Shown piece by piece: positions 1-11,200 of a stretch of DNA of 64,000 nucleotides. The stretch lies in contig NZ_JAGFBF010000001.1 in the NCBI RefSeq assembly GCF_017583045.1, positions 186,001 to 250,000 of the forward strand, given 5' to 3'. A model generated the notes under the pieces. It ran no database searches. It had not been told where the DNA came from and saw nothing but the letters and a program-made list of their open reading frames with translations. The position numbers and the translations under genes were made by a program. This DNA is from Leucobacter tardus (GTDB lineage: Bacteria; Actinomycetota; Actinomycetes; Actinomycetales; Microbacteriaceae). The first letter of the stretch is position 1. Each line of letters starts with the position of its first letter.

Positions 1-51
1 CACGAAACCATTACGCTGCCATCTTAGCGTGTCATTCGCGACCGGCGCGCA
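1..51. other. Left window edge, no supportable gene
   Basis: These 51 bases follow the last complete gene of the envelope operon, which reads leftward. An ATG on the minus strand at 9-11 (reading Met-Val-Ser and then out of the window) could start a further gene, but three codons are too few to support a call. In comparable actinobacterial clusters a PP2C-type phosphatase often follows; that is expectation only. Confidence 0.2.
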
Positions 52-309
52 TCAGCCGAACGCGAGCGTTCCGACGGTCCAAAGACCGGCGATCGAGACG
101 GCGAGCACGCACACGCCCCCGCCGAGCGCGATCACGCGGTACCGCGCTCGGAGGCGTCGCAGGGTCGGACGCGCGGGCCGAACGACGGAGACCTGGTGCG
201 ACGCGAACGCGTCCGGTGCCGGCGGTGGCCCGATGCGCGCGATCCCCTCGGAGGATCCGAGCCGACGGGTATCGACCTGCGGCGAGCGCGGTCCGTAGAC
301 GGGTTTCAT
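52..309 (-). CDS. Small single-pass membrane protein of the envelope operon
   Basis: An 85-residue protein with no domain I recognise. Residues 1-50 are polar and proline/arginine-rich; a basic stretch (about 48-58) precedes one hydrophobic segment (about 59-80), so it should be a membrane protein with a long cytoplasmic N-terminus and almost no extracellular tail. The start is the ATG that overlaps the stop of the upstream transglutaminase-like gene in an ATGA junction, the same translational coupling used through the rest of the operon. That coupling is the main evidence that it is real. It presumably works with the kinase, MoxR, DUF58 and transglutaminase-like proteins upstream; the role is unknown. 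Confidence 0.65.
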   Translation of the reverse strand: MKPVYGPRSPQVDTRRLGSSEGIARIGPPPAPDAFASHQVSVVRPARPTLRRLRARYRVIALGGGVCVLAVSIAGLWTVGTLAFG

Positions 310-2834
310 GACGCACCCCCGTCGCTGCCCGGTTCGCCGCGCGGTCGACGGGGGCGCCGCACACCGAACGAGGCGAGCGAGCAGGCGGCGCGGATCCGGC
401 CCCACCGACCGATCGACGTCCGGCGCGCTGCGAGCTCGCGGGTCACGCCGGCCCATAGCTCATCGGCCTCGGGCGCGGTCACGCTTTCCGGCGCGAACAC
501 CGCCCGGTCGACGACCGCGACGAGTCGCGTCCCGTCCGTGACCGCGAGTCGCTGCGCGACATCGCGCCTCGTCTCGCCGCGCGCGGCGACGGTCCCCGTC
601 TGCCCGAGGTCGGCCAGCCCGTCGACGAGCTCGTCCCAGGCGCCGAGCGCGCGCACTTCGGGGATCGCGGCACGGCGTCGTGCCGCGCGACGCATCGCCT
701 TCACCGCGAGGATGAAGATGAACGGCAGTGCGAGCAGCAGCAGCGTCGCGAAGGACAATCCGGCGATGCGCAACGCCTCGAGCAGCGATGCCCAGTCCGC
801 CGTCTCCTCGCGTTCGGCCTCGCTCGTGTCGGAGTCGCTGGCCCCGATCGGCGGGTCGCTGACGGAGGCATCACGGTCTTCCGGAACCGTGGCGAACTCG
901 GGGTAGCGCTCACCCTCCGTGAGCGTGCGCGGCGGCGTCTCCACCTGGGGGGTCACGTCGATGGGAGCCCACACTCCGTCGGCGCCCCGCGCCTCGACCC
1001 ATGCGCCGACGTGCTCACCGGTGCAGGCGGACGCGCACGCCGGGACTCCGGGCACCCCGTCGTCGAGACGCACGCCCACGACGACCCGAGAGTCGAACCC
1101 CATGGCGCGAGCGACCAGCGCGGCCGCCGCGGCGAACTGCTCGTCGTCGCCGATGCCGGCGACGAGCATCTCGGACGTCGCGCCGTCGCCCGCGGCGCTC
1201 TGCTGCTCGGCGAGCTGTTCGAAGAGCGTCTCCAGGCGCGCCACGGAGTGTCCGCCTGGACTCGTGATGAAGCGGGTGCCGTACTCGTCGGCGAGCGGGG
1301 CGAGCCAGTCGTTCTCGCCCTCCCCGTCGGTCAAGGAGTGGCTGAGGTAGCCGCGGTCGCGCAGTCGCTCGATCGCCTCGGTGAGACCCGCACCGCTCGC
1401 GGGGAGCGCCTGCGCCCGGAGCCAGCGGTCGAGCTGCGGCATCGCCTCGAGGTCGACACCGGGTTCGGTGCGGGCGGGGCGATCGTCGAGCTCGGCGTCA
1501 CCGGCCGCGCTCATCGGAGCGGTGAATGCGTCGCCCGCACGCACACCGCTCCCGTTCGGTACGACGATCCCGCTCCCGGCCGCTCGGTTCAGGTAGAAGC
1601 CGTCGGTGAGGTCGGCGGCGCGGGGTCCCGAGAACTCGGGCGGGGCCGCGAGGGGCGGTGCGAGCGGCACCCAGATGCCGCGGTACCCCTCGTCGAAGCG
1701 CACCTCGACCTCGGTCGGCGCGTCGACCGCGTCACCGGTCGGGAAGCGCGTGAACCGACCCGTCTCGGCGACATCGCCGACGGAGAAGTCCACACCGTCG
1801 AAGTGGTCGAGCACGGCGAGGCGCAGACGATTTGGCTCGGTCCCGTCGACGGCGACGGAGAACAGCGACTGGTCGAACGCCCCGTCGCGCTTCCAGGTGC
1901 GATACGCCGCCAGCGCACTGGTCTGCTCGCGGACCACGAGTTCGGGATCGACCCGGTCGCGGGGCACGCTCCGGGTATCGGCGGAGACCGCGGGGGCGAG
2001 CGCCGCTCCCGCGGCGAGCGCCACGACCACGAGTGCTGTCGCGGCCGCACCGCGCGCGACCCGGTTGCCGCGCACCCGTCGCGCCGCGACACGCGAGCTC
2101 GCGCGGGCGGAGGCGCGGCCGAGTCTGAGCGCCCGACGTCGTGCGGCTCCCGCCGACCACGCGACCCACGCGGTCGCCGCGGCGCCCGCGACGAACCAGA
2201 CGGCGAGCTCGCGCGGGGCGGGCAGCGATACGCCGGGGAGCACGAGCGGCGCACTCACCTCGGGTGCCCCGAACCCGGTGCCGAAGAGTACGGGAAGGAT
2301 CACGCCGACCGCCGCGACCGGTGCCGCTCTGCCGCCGCGCAGTGCCAGCGCGGTCGCACCGGCCGCCGACACCATGACGGTGACGAGGAGGGGCACGAGC
2401 ACGGCCTGGTAGGTGCCCACCGGCAGTTCGAGGGTGAGCAGCTGCTTCCACCCGAGTGCGACCGCGGCGAGCCCGTCGGTCAGTCCGCGCAGGATCGCGC
2501 CGGGCTCGTCGAGCGGCGTGTCGGGTACGGCGAGTGGAACCACCACCGCCGCGAACGCCACGATGAGCGCGGGAATCGTGAAGACGCCCCAGCGCCATCT
2601 GATCCCGACCCAGGTGATGAGCGCCGCGAGCAGACCGCCGGCCCCCGCGGTGACCCACCGGAAGTCGGACCGATACAGCGGCTCTGCAGCGATCCCGGCG
2701 AGCAGGATCACCGCGATCACCAGCAGCCCGGCGCCGAGGGGCGATCCCGGGACGCGCGTCCGCCGGCTCGGAAGACCGGCGAGCGGTGCGTCTGGTGGCA
2801 CGGCCTCTGCGCCGCGCAGGTCGTCCGCGCTCAT
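306..2834 (-). CDS. DUF3488/transglutaminase-fold membrane protein lacking the catalytic Cys
   Basis: 842 residues. Hydrophobic helices at about 33-52, 60-78, 82-103, 140-165, 170-190, 208-230 and 262-282 form the DUF3488-type membrane part. A soluble, presumably extracytoplasmic transglutaminase-like region (about 300-640) follows, then a further membrane helix (about 690-711) and a cytoplasmic tail. In the core, His608 (GEHVGAW) and Asp626 (PIDVTP) match the second and third members of the Cys-His-Asp triad. Where the family reads G-D-C-E-Q-F-A, this protein has GDDEQFA, with Asp564 in place of Cys. It is therefore probably not an active transglutaminase or protease and may bind peptides or act as a scaffold. 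Its start overlaps the DUF58 gene stop (ATGA), giving the usual MoxR-DUF58-transglutaminase order. Confidence 0.9.
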   Translation of the reverse strand: MSADDLRGAEAVPPDAPLAGLPSRRTRVPGSPLGAGLLVIAVILLAGIAAEPLYRSDFRWVTAGAGGLLAALITWVGIRWRWGVFTIPALIVAFAAVVVPLAVPDTPLDEPGAILRGLTDGLAAVALGWKQLLTLELPVGTYQAVLVPLLVTVMVSAAGATALALRGGRAAPVAAVGVILPVLFGTGFGAPEVSAPLVLPGVSLPAPRELAVWFVAGAAATAWVAWSAGAARRRALRLGRASARASSRVAARRVRGNRVARGAAATALVVVALAAGAALAPAVSADTRSVPRDRVDPELVVREQTSALAAYRTWKRDGAFDQSLFSVAVDGTEPNRLRLAVLDHFDGVDFSVGDVAETGRFTRFPTGDAVDAPTEVEVRFDEGYRGIWVPLAPPLAAPPEFSGPRAADLTDGFYLNRAAGSGIVVPNGSGVRAGDAFTAPMSAAGDAELDDRPARTEPGVDLEAMPQLDRWLRAQALPASGAGLTEAIERLRDRGYLSHSLTDGEGENDWLAPLADEYGTRFITSPGGHSVARLETLFEQLAEQQSAAGDGATSEMLVAGIGDDEQFAAAAALVARAMGFDSRVVVGVRLDDGVPGVPACASACTGEHVGAWVEARGADGVWAPIDVTPQVETPPRTLTEGERYPEFATVPEDRDASVSDPPIGASDSDTSEAEREETADWASLLEALRIAGLSFATLLLLALPFIFILAVKAMRRAARRRAAIPEVRALGAWDELVDGLADLGQTGTVAARGETRRDVAQRLAVTDGTRLVAVVDRAVFAPESVTAPEADELWAGVTRELAARRTSIGRWGRIRAACSLASFGVRRPRRPRGEPGSDGGAS

Positions 2835-4207
2835 GCGGCCGCCCTTCGAAGCAGAAGCCGCGGGAGATCGCTGAGCATGCCGACGGTGAGCAGCGTGCAG
2901 GCGTCCGCGCGCTGCGCCTGCGGGTCGGCCAGCAGGTCGCACCGGATGGCGACGACCGCGACGCCGGCGTCGAATGCCGTCGCGGCGCGGCGCAGCTGCG
3001 CCGTACCGGCCGCCGACCCGGTCACCGCGAAGACGACGGAGAGCGGGCGGCGCGACCGGGCGAGCTGCCGCGTGAGGGCATCGATCGAACGCGCCTCCTC
3101 GTCGGCGTGCGCGAGCTCGGCCCAGGCGTCGAGCAGCAGGGGCGCGGTCTGAGCCGGCAGTTCTTCGAGTCCGTCGACGCTCGGGCGCACACGGCCGGGT
3201 GACCACTGCGATGCGATGAACCGCTCGCGCCCCTCGTGAACGGCCTGCAGCGAGAGCGACGCGGCCACGCTCACTCCGAGTTCGAACTCGGCGCTGCTCG
3301 CGTACCCCGCACGCACCGCATCGAACAGGATCGCCGTGCGCGCCGTCTGCGACTCCTCGTACTGGCGCACCATGAGCACGCCGGTCTTCGCGGTGGACTT
3401 CCAGTGGATGTTGCGCCGCGCGTCGCCGTGCGCATACTCGCGGACGGCGTGGAACGAGAGGTCGGCGTCCGTAAGGCGACGGCTCGCGGCACCCTCGAGG
3501 TCGCGCACGAGACCGGCCGACCCTGTGGGCAGCGCCACCGTCTGCGGGTGGACGTGCACCAGGTGGCGGTCTCGCCACTTCGCTTCGCGGTGCAGCAGCC
3601 CGAGCGGGTCGCGCCGCGACAGCGTGATCGGTCCGACCTCGAAGACTCCGCGCGCGGGAGCCGCGATCTCGACCGGGAGCTGCGCGATGCCGCGCGGGCC
3701 GATGACGGGGATCGCGAGCTCGCGGAGCGCCTCCCCCACCGGCAGATCGGCGGTCGCGGGAAGCGCCGGGCGGGCGCTGCCGTTCTCGACCTCGATCACC
3801 GCGGTGACGTCGTCGCCGACGACGACCCGGTCGCGATCGAGGCGGATCCTGATGAGGTATGCGCGGTTCCCGGCCAGGAACGGGATCGCGGTGATGATGA
3901 GCACCCCGCCGACCACCGCGACGAACGCCGCTTCGACCCACCCGGCGCCGAGCCCGGCGATCGTCGCCCCGAGCGTCGCGAGGATCACGAACCATCCGGG
4001 CGCGGTCACCGTCTGCGTGACTCGGCGCACCCGACGCTCGGTGCGCACGCGGGTGCGTCGCCACCAGCGTCGCATCCGGGTGCGTCGCGACGGCGCGCCC
4101 GCCGTTCGGGCGCCGGCGCGCGTCGTATCGCCCCACCGGGTCGTCCCGATGGTGCGGCCGCGCGTTCCGGTCGCGGAGACCGGTGCGCGAGTGGTTCTCG
4201 CCTTCAC
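2831..4207 (-). CDS. DUF58 domain-containing protein
   Basis: 458 residues. I place the start at a GTG overlapping the MoxR stop codon in a GTGA junction; an upstream in-frame ATG would run 180 bases into moxR. The N-terminal ~70 residues are Arg/Thr-rich and cytoplasmic, followed by two hydrophobic helices (about 68-110). The DUF58 core has the family signature RRNIHWKSTAKTG with the preceding FHAVREYAHGD. DUF58 proteins have a von Willebrand A-like fold and are nearly always encoded beside MoxR ATPases, whose clients they are thought to be. Here the partner lies immediately upstream and the transglutaminase-like protein immediately downstream, so this should be the central link of a MoxR-dependent envelope assembly. 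The molecular activity is unknown. Confidence 0.9.
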   Translation of the reverse strand: MKARTTRAPVSATGTRGRTIGTTRWGDTTRAGARTAGAPSRRTRMRRWWRRTRVRTERRVRRVTQTVTAPGWFVILATLGATIAGLGAGWVEAAFVAVVGGVLIITAIPFLAGNRAYLIRIRLDRDRVVVGDDVTAVIEVENGSARPALPATADLPVGEALRELAIPVIGPRGIAQLPVEIAAPARGVFEVGPITLSRRDPLGLLHREAKWRDRHLVHVHPQTVALPTGSAGLVRDLEGAASRRLTDADLSFHAVREYAHGDARRNIHWKSTAKTGVLMVRQYEESQTARTAILFDAVRAGYASSAEFELGVSVAASLSLQAVHEGRERFIASQWSPGRVRPSVDGLEELPAQTAPLLLDAWAELAHADEEARSIDALTRQLARSRRPLSVVFAVTGSAAGTAQLRRAATAFDAGVAVVAIRCDLLADPQAQRADACTLLTVGMLSDLPRLLLRRAAA

Positions 4208-5217
4208 ACCCCGCCGTTCTCCTGGGGCACCTCGACGTCCATGAGCACCTGACCGATGATCTGCTCGGCCGTCACGCCGTCGAACTCCGCCTCGGGTTCG
4301 AGGATGAGGCGGTGCGCGAGTGCGGGGACCGCGAGGTCGCGCACATCGTCGGGGGTGACGTAGTGACGGCCGTGCGCCGCGGCCCACGCCGATGAGAGGC
4401 GCACGAGCGCGAGGGCGCCGCGCACGCTCGCGCCGAGCCGCACTTCGCTCGCGCGACGCGTCGCCTCGACGAGTCGCACGGCGTAGTCCGCGACGAGCGA
4501 TCCGACGTGGGTCGTCGCGGCGAACCGCTGCGCCTGCTCGATGACGTTCGTCGACGCGATCGGCTCGAGCGGTTCGCTGCGACCGCGAGCCCCCTGCAGG
4601 ATCCGCATCATCGCGGCCTCATCGGGGTATCCGATCGACGTCTTGATCATGAAGCGGTCGAGCTGCGCCTCGGGCAGGCGGTAGGTGCCCGCCTGCTCCA
4701 CCGGGTTCTGCGTCGCGATGACGAGGAACGGGTTCGGCACCTCGTGCGAGGTGCCGTCCACGGTGACGCGCCCCTCCTCCATGACCTCGAGCAGTGCCGA
4801 CTGCGTCTTCGGGCTGGCGCGGTTGATCTCGTCGGCGAGCACCACGTTCGCGAAGACCGGCCCGGCGTGGAACTCGAAGAGCCCGGCACGCTGGTCGTAC
4901 ACCGAGATGCCGGTGACATCGCCGGGCAGCAGATCGGGGGTGAACTGAATGCGTGACGACGACCCGTGGATGACCTGCGCGAGCGCTCGGGCGAGCGCGG
5001 TCTTGCCGGTGCCTGGCACGTCTTCGAGCAGCACGTGCCCCCCCGCGAGCACGCTCGCGAACACGAGCTCGATGACGCGACGCTTGCCGTGGATCACCTC
5101 GGCGATGGCATCGGCGCAGGCGTCGAAGACCTGCGCCACCCACTGCGCCTGGTCGGGCGTGATGACCGTGCGACGGACGGTGTCGTCGGCCGGGGACGGC
5201 TGCGGCTCGGGATTCAT
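4204..5217 (-). CDS. MoxR-family AAA+ ATPase
   Basis: 337 residues, normal for the family. Walker A is DVPGTGKT (66-73) and Walker B is VVLADEINR (125-133), followed by the MoxR signature ASPKTQSALLEVMEEG. ATQNP (sensor 1 region) and a C-terminal lid with the DVRDLAVPALAHRL segment are intact, so an active hexameric ATPase is expected. MoxR proteins act as chaperones that activate or assemble VWA/DUF58-containing partners. Here the next gene, overlapping by four bases, encodes exactly such a DUF58 protein. A 60-base gap separates it from the large repeat protein gene upstream, the loosest junction of the operon, and holds a Shine-Dalgarno-like GGAG about 8 bases before the ATG. Confidence 0.95.
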   Translation of the reverse strand: MNPEPQPSPADDTVRRTVITPDQAQWVAQVFDACADAIAEVIHGKRRVIELVFASVLAGGHVLLEDVPGTGKTALARALAQVIHGSSSRIQFTPDLLPGDVTGISVYDQRAGLFEFHAGPVFANVVLADEINRASPKTQSALLEVMEEGRVTVDGTSHEVPNPFLVIATQNPVEQAGTYRLPEAQLDRFMIKTSIGYPDEAAMMRILQGARGRSEPLEPIASTNVIEQAQRFAATTHVGSLVADYAVRLVEATRRASEVRLGASVRGALALVRLSSAWAAAHGRHYVTPDDVRDLAVPALAHRLILEPEAEFDGVTAEQIIGQVLMDVEVPQENGGV

Positions 5218-5277
5218 GCGCGAGGCTCCTTCATCTGGGTGGTCGGGTGCGGGTCGGGTGCGGCACGGCGAGCGGGG

Positions 5278-8200
5278 TCATTCGGTGCACGCCGTCAGCG
5301 TGGCAGATTCCAGCATGCCGAATCGCCCACCCCAGGTGATCGTCACGAGAACAGTATCGCCGTCCGGCTCCCCCGCGGTGACGGTCGCGTACGGGCGCGC
5401 CGCGGCCGAGATGTTCACGAGGTCGGCCGCGTTGTCGCCGGTGAAGCACGTTCCGGTGGTGCTCACTTCGACCGACGCCGGAGCGGTATGCGGTGCCACC
5501 CCCACCCAGTCGGAGCAGCTCGCCTCGGTATCGAAGCACTGGCGCACCGCAATATCCGAGACGCGGTCGGGCGAGACCGCGAATGGCACGTTGACTCGTC
5601 CGTCGATCCGGTACTGCAGAGTCGCGCCCGACTCGGTGCTCACGTTCGGTGCGCTCACGAGCCCGTAGGTCGCCGAGGTGCCCCCGCTCGACGACGGTGC
5701 GACGGCGATCTCGTATCCCCGGTCGACCGTTGGTGCCTCCAGGCGGCCGCCGACGCGCACCTCGGAGCTCGTGGCCCGGCTGAAGCCGTACTCGCTCGAC
5801 ACGCAGGCGGTGGCGCGGTACTTCTGGTACCTCGTCAGATCGCTGAAGCGACCCGACGTGTTCCCGGTCCCGCACTGATCGACCGCGCCGAGCGCGAACG
5901 TCGTCCTGAGCGCCTCGCCCGCGTGCGCGCCCACACCCTGAGCAGTCGCGACGGCACCGGTGTTCCCATCCGGAACCAGTGTCGCACCCGAGAGTCGCGG
6001 TGCACCGATCACCGTGACGCTCGCCTGCGCTGCAGATCCGGTGGACGACCCGCCGATGCTCGGCACCTGGTGCCGCGTGACGGGGGTGACGGTGAACGTC
6101 TGCCCGCCGACGGGGATCCCGGAGTAGGTCTCGCTGCCGCGCGGCCCGCTGATCGTGCCGAGCACCGACCCCCCGAGCCGCACTTCGAAGGACGCCGCGT
6201 CGCTCGAGCCGACGACGCTGACCCGCACGCCGCCCCGGCTCTGATCCGCATTGGAGGCGTTCTTGACCGCGGTGGCGTCGACACTCGAGATGCGCGGTGC
6301 CTCATAGGCCCAGGCCGTCACCGCACTCGAGGCCGCGGAGCGTCCCACATCGTTGATCGCCCGAGCGGTGAATCGGTGCTGCTCGCCGCTGCGCAGTCCG
6401 GAGGCGACGCACTGGTACACGGATCCGCCGCGCGGTGCGCAGCTCGTCGAGCCCGCGCCCGACAGCTCGACACCGGAGACGGCGGGGTGCGCGGCCCGCG
6501 GGCCGAGCGTCACCGTGAAGGTCGCGCTCGTCGCGTCGTACCCGGTCTGCGCGATGCTGGCCGGCGCGTCGGGCACGCCCTGCGCGTCGAGTTCGATCGT
6601 GCCCTCGCCCACCCGGTTCTGCGCGTCGCGCACCGTGAAGCCGGCAGTGCAGGTGCCGCCGGTCGTGCGATCGCCCCACGCGACACGGACGCCGCGGTCG
6701 CCCTGCTGGGCGAGCGTGCCGACGGCGCAGGATCCGCCGCTCACCGAGACCAGCTCCAAGCCCCCACCGCTCTTGCCGGCGAACGGGTCGTGCTCGCCGG
6801 CAACGCCGACCAGGTCGGTGCGGCAGTCGCTGTCGACGGTGCACTGCAGCGCGACCGTTCCGCCCCGGGGCAGGTCGCGCGGCGTCGTACCGACCCGAAG
6901 CGTGAGCGAACCGCGCGCGTCGCCGGCGCCGGTGACCTGCACCGTCACGGCCTGCTGCCTGCCGGGTGTCGCGTCCGCCCGCGCAGCCACCTGCAGCACG
7001 CCGCCCTCCAGTCGGGTGTCGAACTGGCCGCCGCTGCCACCGGCCTCGAAGCGGAGCGCAGCGGGCGATCCTTCGCGCTCGCCCCGCCAGACCACCATGT
7101 CGGCGAGATCGATCGCCTCGCTCGCTCCGGGGGCGACGGTGCGCGTGATGGACTGCAGTTCCGCCACCGGCTCGCGCGGCACCACCGCGATCGGCACGGG
7201 CAGCGAGCTCCAGCGCTCCTGCCCGTCGAGCCGCACGTCGACGACGCAGACGTCGTCCCACGGGGCTCCGGCGCCCGCCGTGTAGCGCACCGTCGTGCCC
7301 GAAACCGCCGCGCATGAGGCCTGCTCGCGGCCCACCCGCAGCGCGCCCGAGCGCACCTCGATCTGATCCGACGACGCGACCTCGACGAGCGTCTCCACGC
7401 GCATGTCGGCGGACTGCCGCTCCAGAACGGACAGGGGACGGATTCCGGGTTTCAGGGTGAGGCGCAGTTCATCGAGCGGGGGGACGACGAGCAGCCCGTA
7501 CGTCGTGACATCGGCACCCGTCGCATCGGTGCCCGTGACGCGGAACACGACCTGATCGCCCTCGGGGTCGTACTCCCCCGAGATGCGTGAACCGTCGACG
7601 TCGTAGCGATCCGCGCTCTCCCCCCAGAGCGAGAGCTGCAGCGCATCGGGATCGCCCGTCGCCCAGCGCACCTTGCCCGTGAGCACGTCGATGCCGTCGC
7701 CCTCGAGTGCCGCCCGATCGCCGACGGTCAGCACCGAGTCCGACACGGCGGGCGCCTGCGTGCCCACCCGCTCCGAGGTGTGGACGACGATCAGGCCGGT
7801 TGCCGTGCTCGACGTTTCGCTCGACCGGACGGTGTAGCGGTAGGAGACCGTGCCCAGGTCGTCGCCCGGAGCGATCGCGACGCGACCCTCCGCGAGCTCC
7901 CCGTCGTCGAGACGCTCGGCGAGTCGGCGGTACTCCGCGCTGTCCGCTCCGCCCGCGACGTTCGGTTCGATCGCGGTGAGCGCGAGCGCCCCCCTGGCCG
8001 GATCCACGTCGTTGTCGAGCGGACGGATCGTCACCGGATCCCCGCCAGGCGGCATCCTGATGTGATCCGTCGCCGCGACCGGGGATCGACCCTGGCCGTC
8101 CGCATCCGATACGACCACCCGAAGACGTCCGGTACCCTCCCCGCCCGCGTCGTCGCGGACGGCGTACTCGAGTTCGTGCACGCCGGGCTCCGCGCCTCCC

Positions 8201-11200
8201 GACGCGGCGACGCTGATGCTCGCCCCGTCGGAGCCGACGGTCGCCGAGATGCGCGGGTCCGCCCCGGGATCCACGCTCATGAGCCGCACGCGGTCCCCGT
8301 CGGGGTCCACACCCGACACGGGCACCGCGACGTCGGTCTGCTCGTCCGGCGCCACTCGCGCCGTGAGCGTCGCCGGCGCGGGGTCGCGGTTCGCGCCTTC
8401 GGCGACGACCGTGACGAGCACGGTGCCCACATCGGTCGCATCGGGCTGGCTCGCACCCGAGGTCGTATAGCTCAGTCGGTAGGTGCCCGGTTCATCGGGG
8501 GCCAGATAGCGCAGGGTGGACCCCGACGCGAACGCGAGTTCCCCCTCCGTGCCCGAGCCGACGACCTCGGGGTCGAGCAGCAGGCGATCGCCCGCGGCGG
8601 AGACGTCGTTCCGCAGCACCGGGATGTCCACGACGGATCCGGCGCGCACCGTCGCGGTGTCGGCCACGGCCACGGTACCGCCCGCGTCGGAATCCGACAC
8701 CTGGAAGACCGTGAGACGCCCGCTCACCTGTTCGGAGCCGTCGGTGACCGTGACGTCGACCTCGCCGACCCGGCCGGCACCTCCGTCGGGCGTGGCCCCG
8801 GCGACTCTCACCCGCTCATGCCCGATGACATCGGCCTCCACCTCGCCGTCCACCGGATCGGCCGAGACGACCGAAAGGGTGCGCGCGGTACTGCCGGGCA
8901 CGGCGTCGAGCACGTCGACCACGGCGTCGGAGAGCGGGCGGATGAACGCGCGCATCGGCGGAAACGCCAGTTCGGGGGCCTCCGTTGTCGCGGTGACCCG
9001 CACCGTGCCCGTCGTTTCAAGACCGGTGACGACGTCGCGCACCGTCACCGAGATGAGCGACGACCCCGCCTCGGATGCGGTCACCTCGACCACGTCGCTG
9101 CGATGCGCGACCGACAGACCTGATCCTGACCCCTGAGCGGCGGCGTCGGTGACCTCGAAGGCGCCCGATCCACCCATGACCCGCGCGAGCGGACGGATCT
9201 CGGCCGGTTCATCCACCTGCGCCGAGGTCGCCGCCGCCGTCATCACGGGCGGGGCGTCGGGCTGCACCCGCAGGGTCAACTCGCGCGCCGTCTCCTCGCC
9301 CCGACTGTCGCGCACCGCGACCTCGAGCGTCGTTTCCGCGGCACCGGCATTCGGATCCGTGTGGCGGACGGCGAGCCGCCCGTCCCCCGTCACGATGGCG
9401 GTGACCGGCGCGTCGGCATCGACGACCCGCACACCCGCGAGCATCATGACGTCACTCTCGGGATCGACCCAGCCATCGAGCAGCGGAGCGACGAGGGTGC
9501 CGCCAGGCGCGATGGCCGGCACGCCCCACTCGCGCTGGCAGCCCATAACGGGACACCACTGCGGACCCGAGTTCGACGCGGCGTCGGCGACGGTGAGAGT
9601 CACGGTCGCCGCGTCGGAGGTGAGCCCCCCATCGGTCACCCGGTACGTGAACGACGCCGAGCCCGACGCTCCGTCCGCGATCTCTGCGGCGATCCCCTGC
9701 CCGTCGGGCAGCAGCTCCACCGACCCGAAGTCGTCGGGCAGCGGTGACGCTTCGAGCGACTCGGGAACGATCGTGAGCACATCGCGCTGGTTCGCATCGA
9801 AGTCGTTCAGCAGCACCGGCAGCTGGGCCGGCGCCCCGGCACGCACACCGAAGTCGTCGTCCTGCGCTGTCGGCGGCACCTGCTCGGTGACCTCGTCCAC
9901 GACGACGATGCCCTCGTCCTCTTTCGGCGGATCCGAGATGTCCCACTGGGACAGCGGGATCGCGGTGCCGTCCGGCACCGTCCACAGCATGCCCGTGCCC
10001 ATCTCGGAGAGCACGGCGCGGGCCCCGTTCACCCGGAAGACCGGGGCGAGTTCGCCCGGATCGTCAAGCGAGTCGTCGTAGTCGAGCGACACCGGGTCGC
10101 CCGCGCCGGTCCAGAGCGCCCCGCTCTGCTGACCGAGCCAGGCCGCGGCGATCGAGCCGTCCACCGGGACCGGCTGAGCCGGCGCGCCGTCGGCACTCGC
10201 GACGCGCTCGCCGGAGCCGTCCTCACCGAGCCGGATGAGTCCCGCCGTGTCGGCGACGTACACGCCGCCGGACGATCCGGATGCCTGGAGCCGCGGTTCA
10301 CCGGTCGTCTCGAGCGCGGTCTCACCGCCGCGCGCCCGATGCACCACGGCGTTCTGCGTGTCGAGCAGCACCCAGTCGCCGTCGACCACGGCGAGCTGCG
10401 GCCGCTCGATCCCCCGAGCGGCAGGCGGCAGCTCGTGCTCGTCCTCGAGAGCGTTGCGCGCGATGGTGAAGGTGGAGACGACCCCGGTCTCGGCGGCGTA
10501 GGTCACCAGCACGCCATCCGGTGAGACCGCTACGGCGTCGGCGGAGAACGGTTCGCCGGTAACGGCGGCGGCGCCGTACCCGTCGGCCGCCTCGCCCTCG
10601 GCGTCCTCCGGTTCCGCGACGGCATCGGCGGACCCGGCGTCCACGGGGGTGAGACCCGCGAGGCGGCTGCCGAGGTCTGCGGCATGCTGCTCGGCGTCGA
10701 CCACGAGGTCGTCGCCGTTCCCGCCGATCGGGTCGGCACCGTCCTCGGCGTGCAGCGTGCCGGCGTAGACCTGCCCGGCTTCGGTTCTCACCGCGACGAA
10801 GTCTCCGGCGGTCACCACATCGCGCGCACCCTGGGGCAGGTTCACGGCACCGTCGCCGCCCTCCGCCGGTGTCGACACCGATGCGGCGTCCGAGCCGGCA
10901 TCAGGGGCGTCGTCGGCCTCAGCATCAGCATCGGCGCCGGCGTCGTCGGTGCCGGCGTCGTCGGTGCCGAGGTCCTCGGGCGCGGCGGCGTCCACGGGCC
11001 AGGCCCGACCGTTGCCGTGAGTGAGCACAGCGGCGCGATCATCCGACTGCACGAGCCCACTCGGGTTCTCGACGCGCTTGACCGCATCGATCTCGCCCGT
11101 ATCGGTGTTCACCCGCGCATACTGACCCGCGTCTCGGGCGACCCAGACGCCCGGTTCGGCGCGCGGCACCTCACGCGCGTCGTATCCGCTCGCGATCACG

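Noticed and set aside
4966-7317. A 783-codon + strand frame opposite the surface-protein and moxR genes
   Set aside because: Arg/Ala/Gly-rich shadow composition, no ribosome-binding site, and it spans the gap between two well-supported genes on the other strand.
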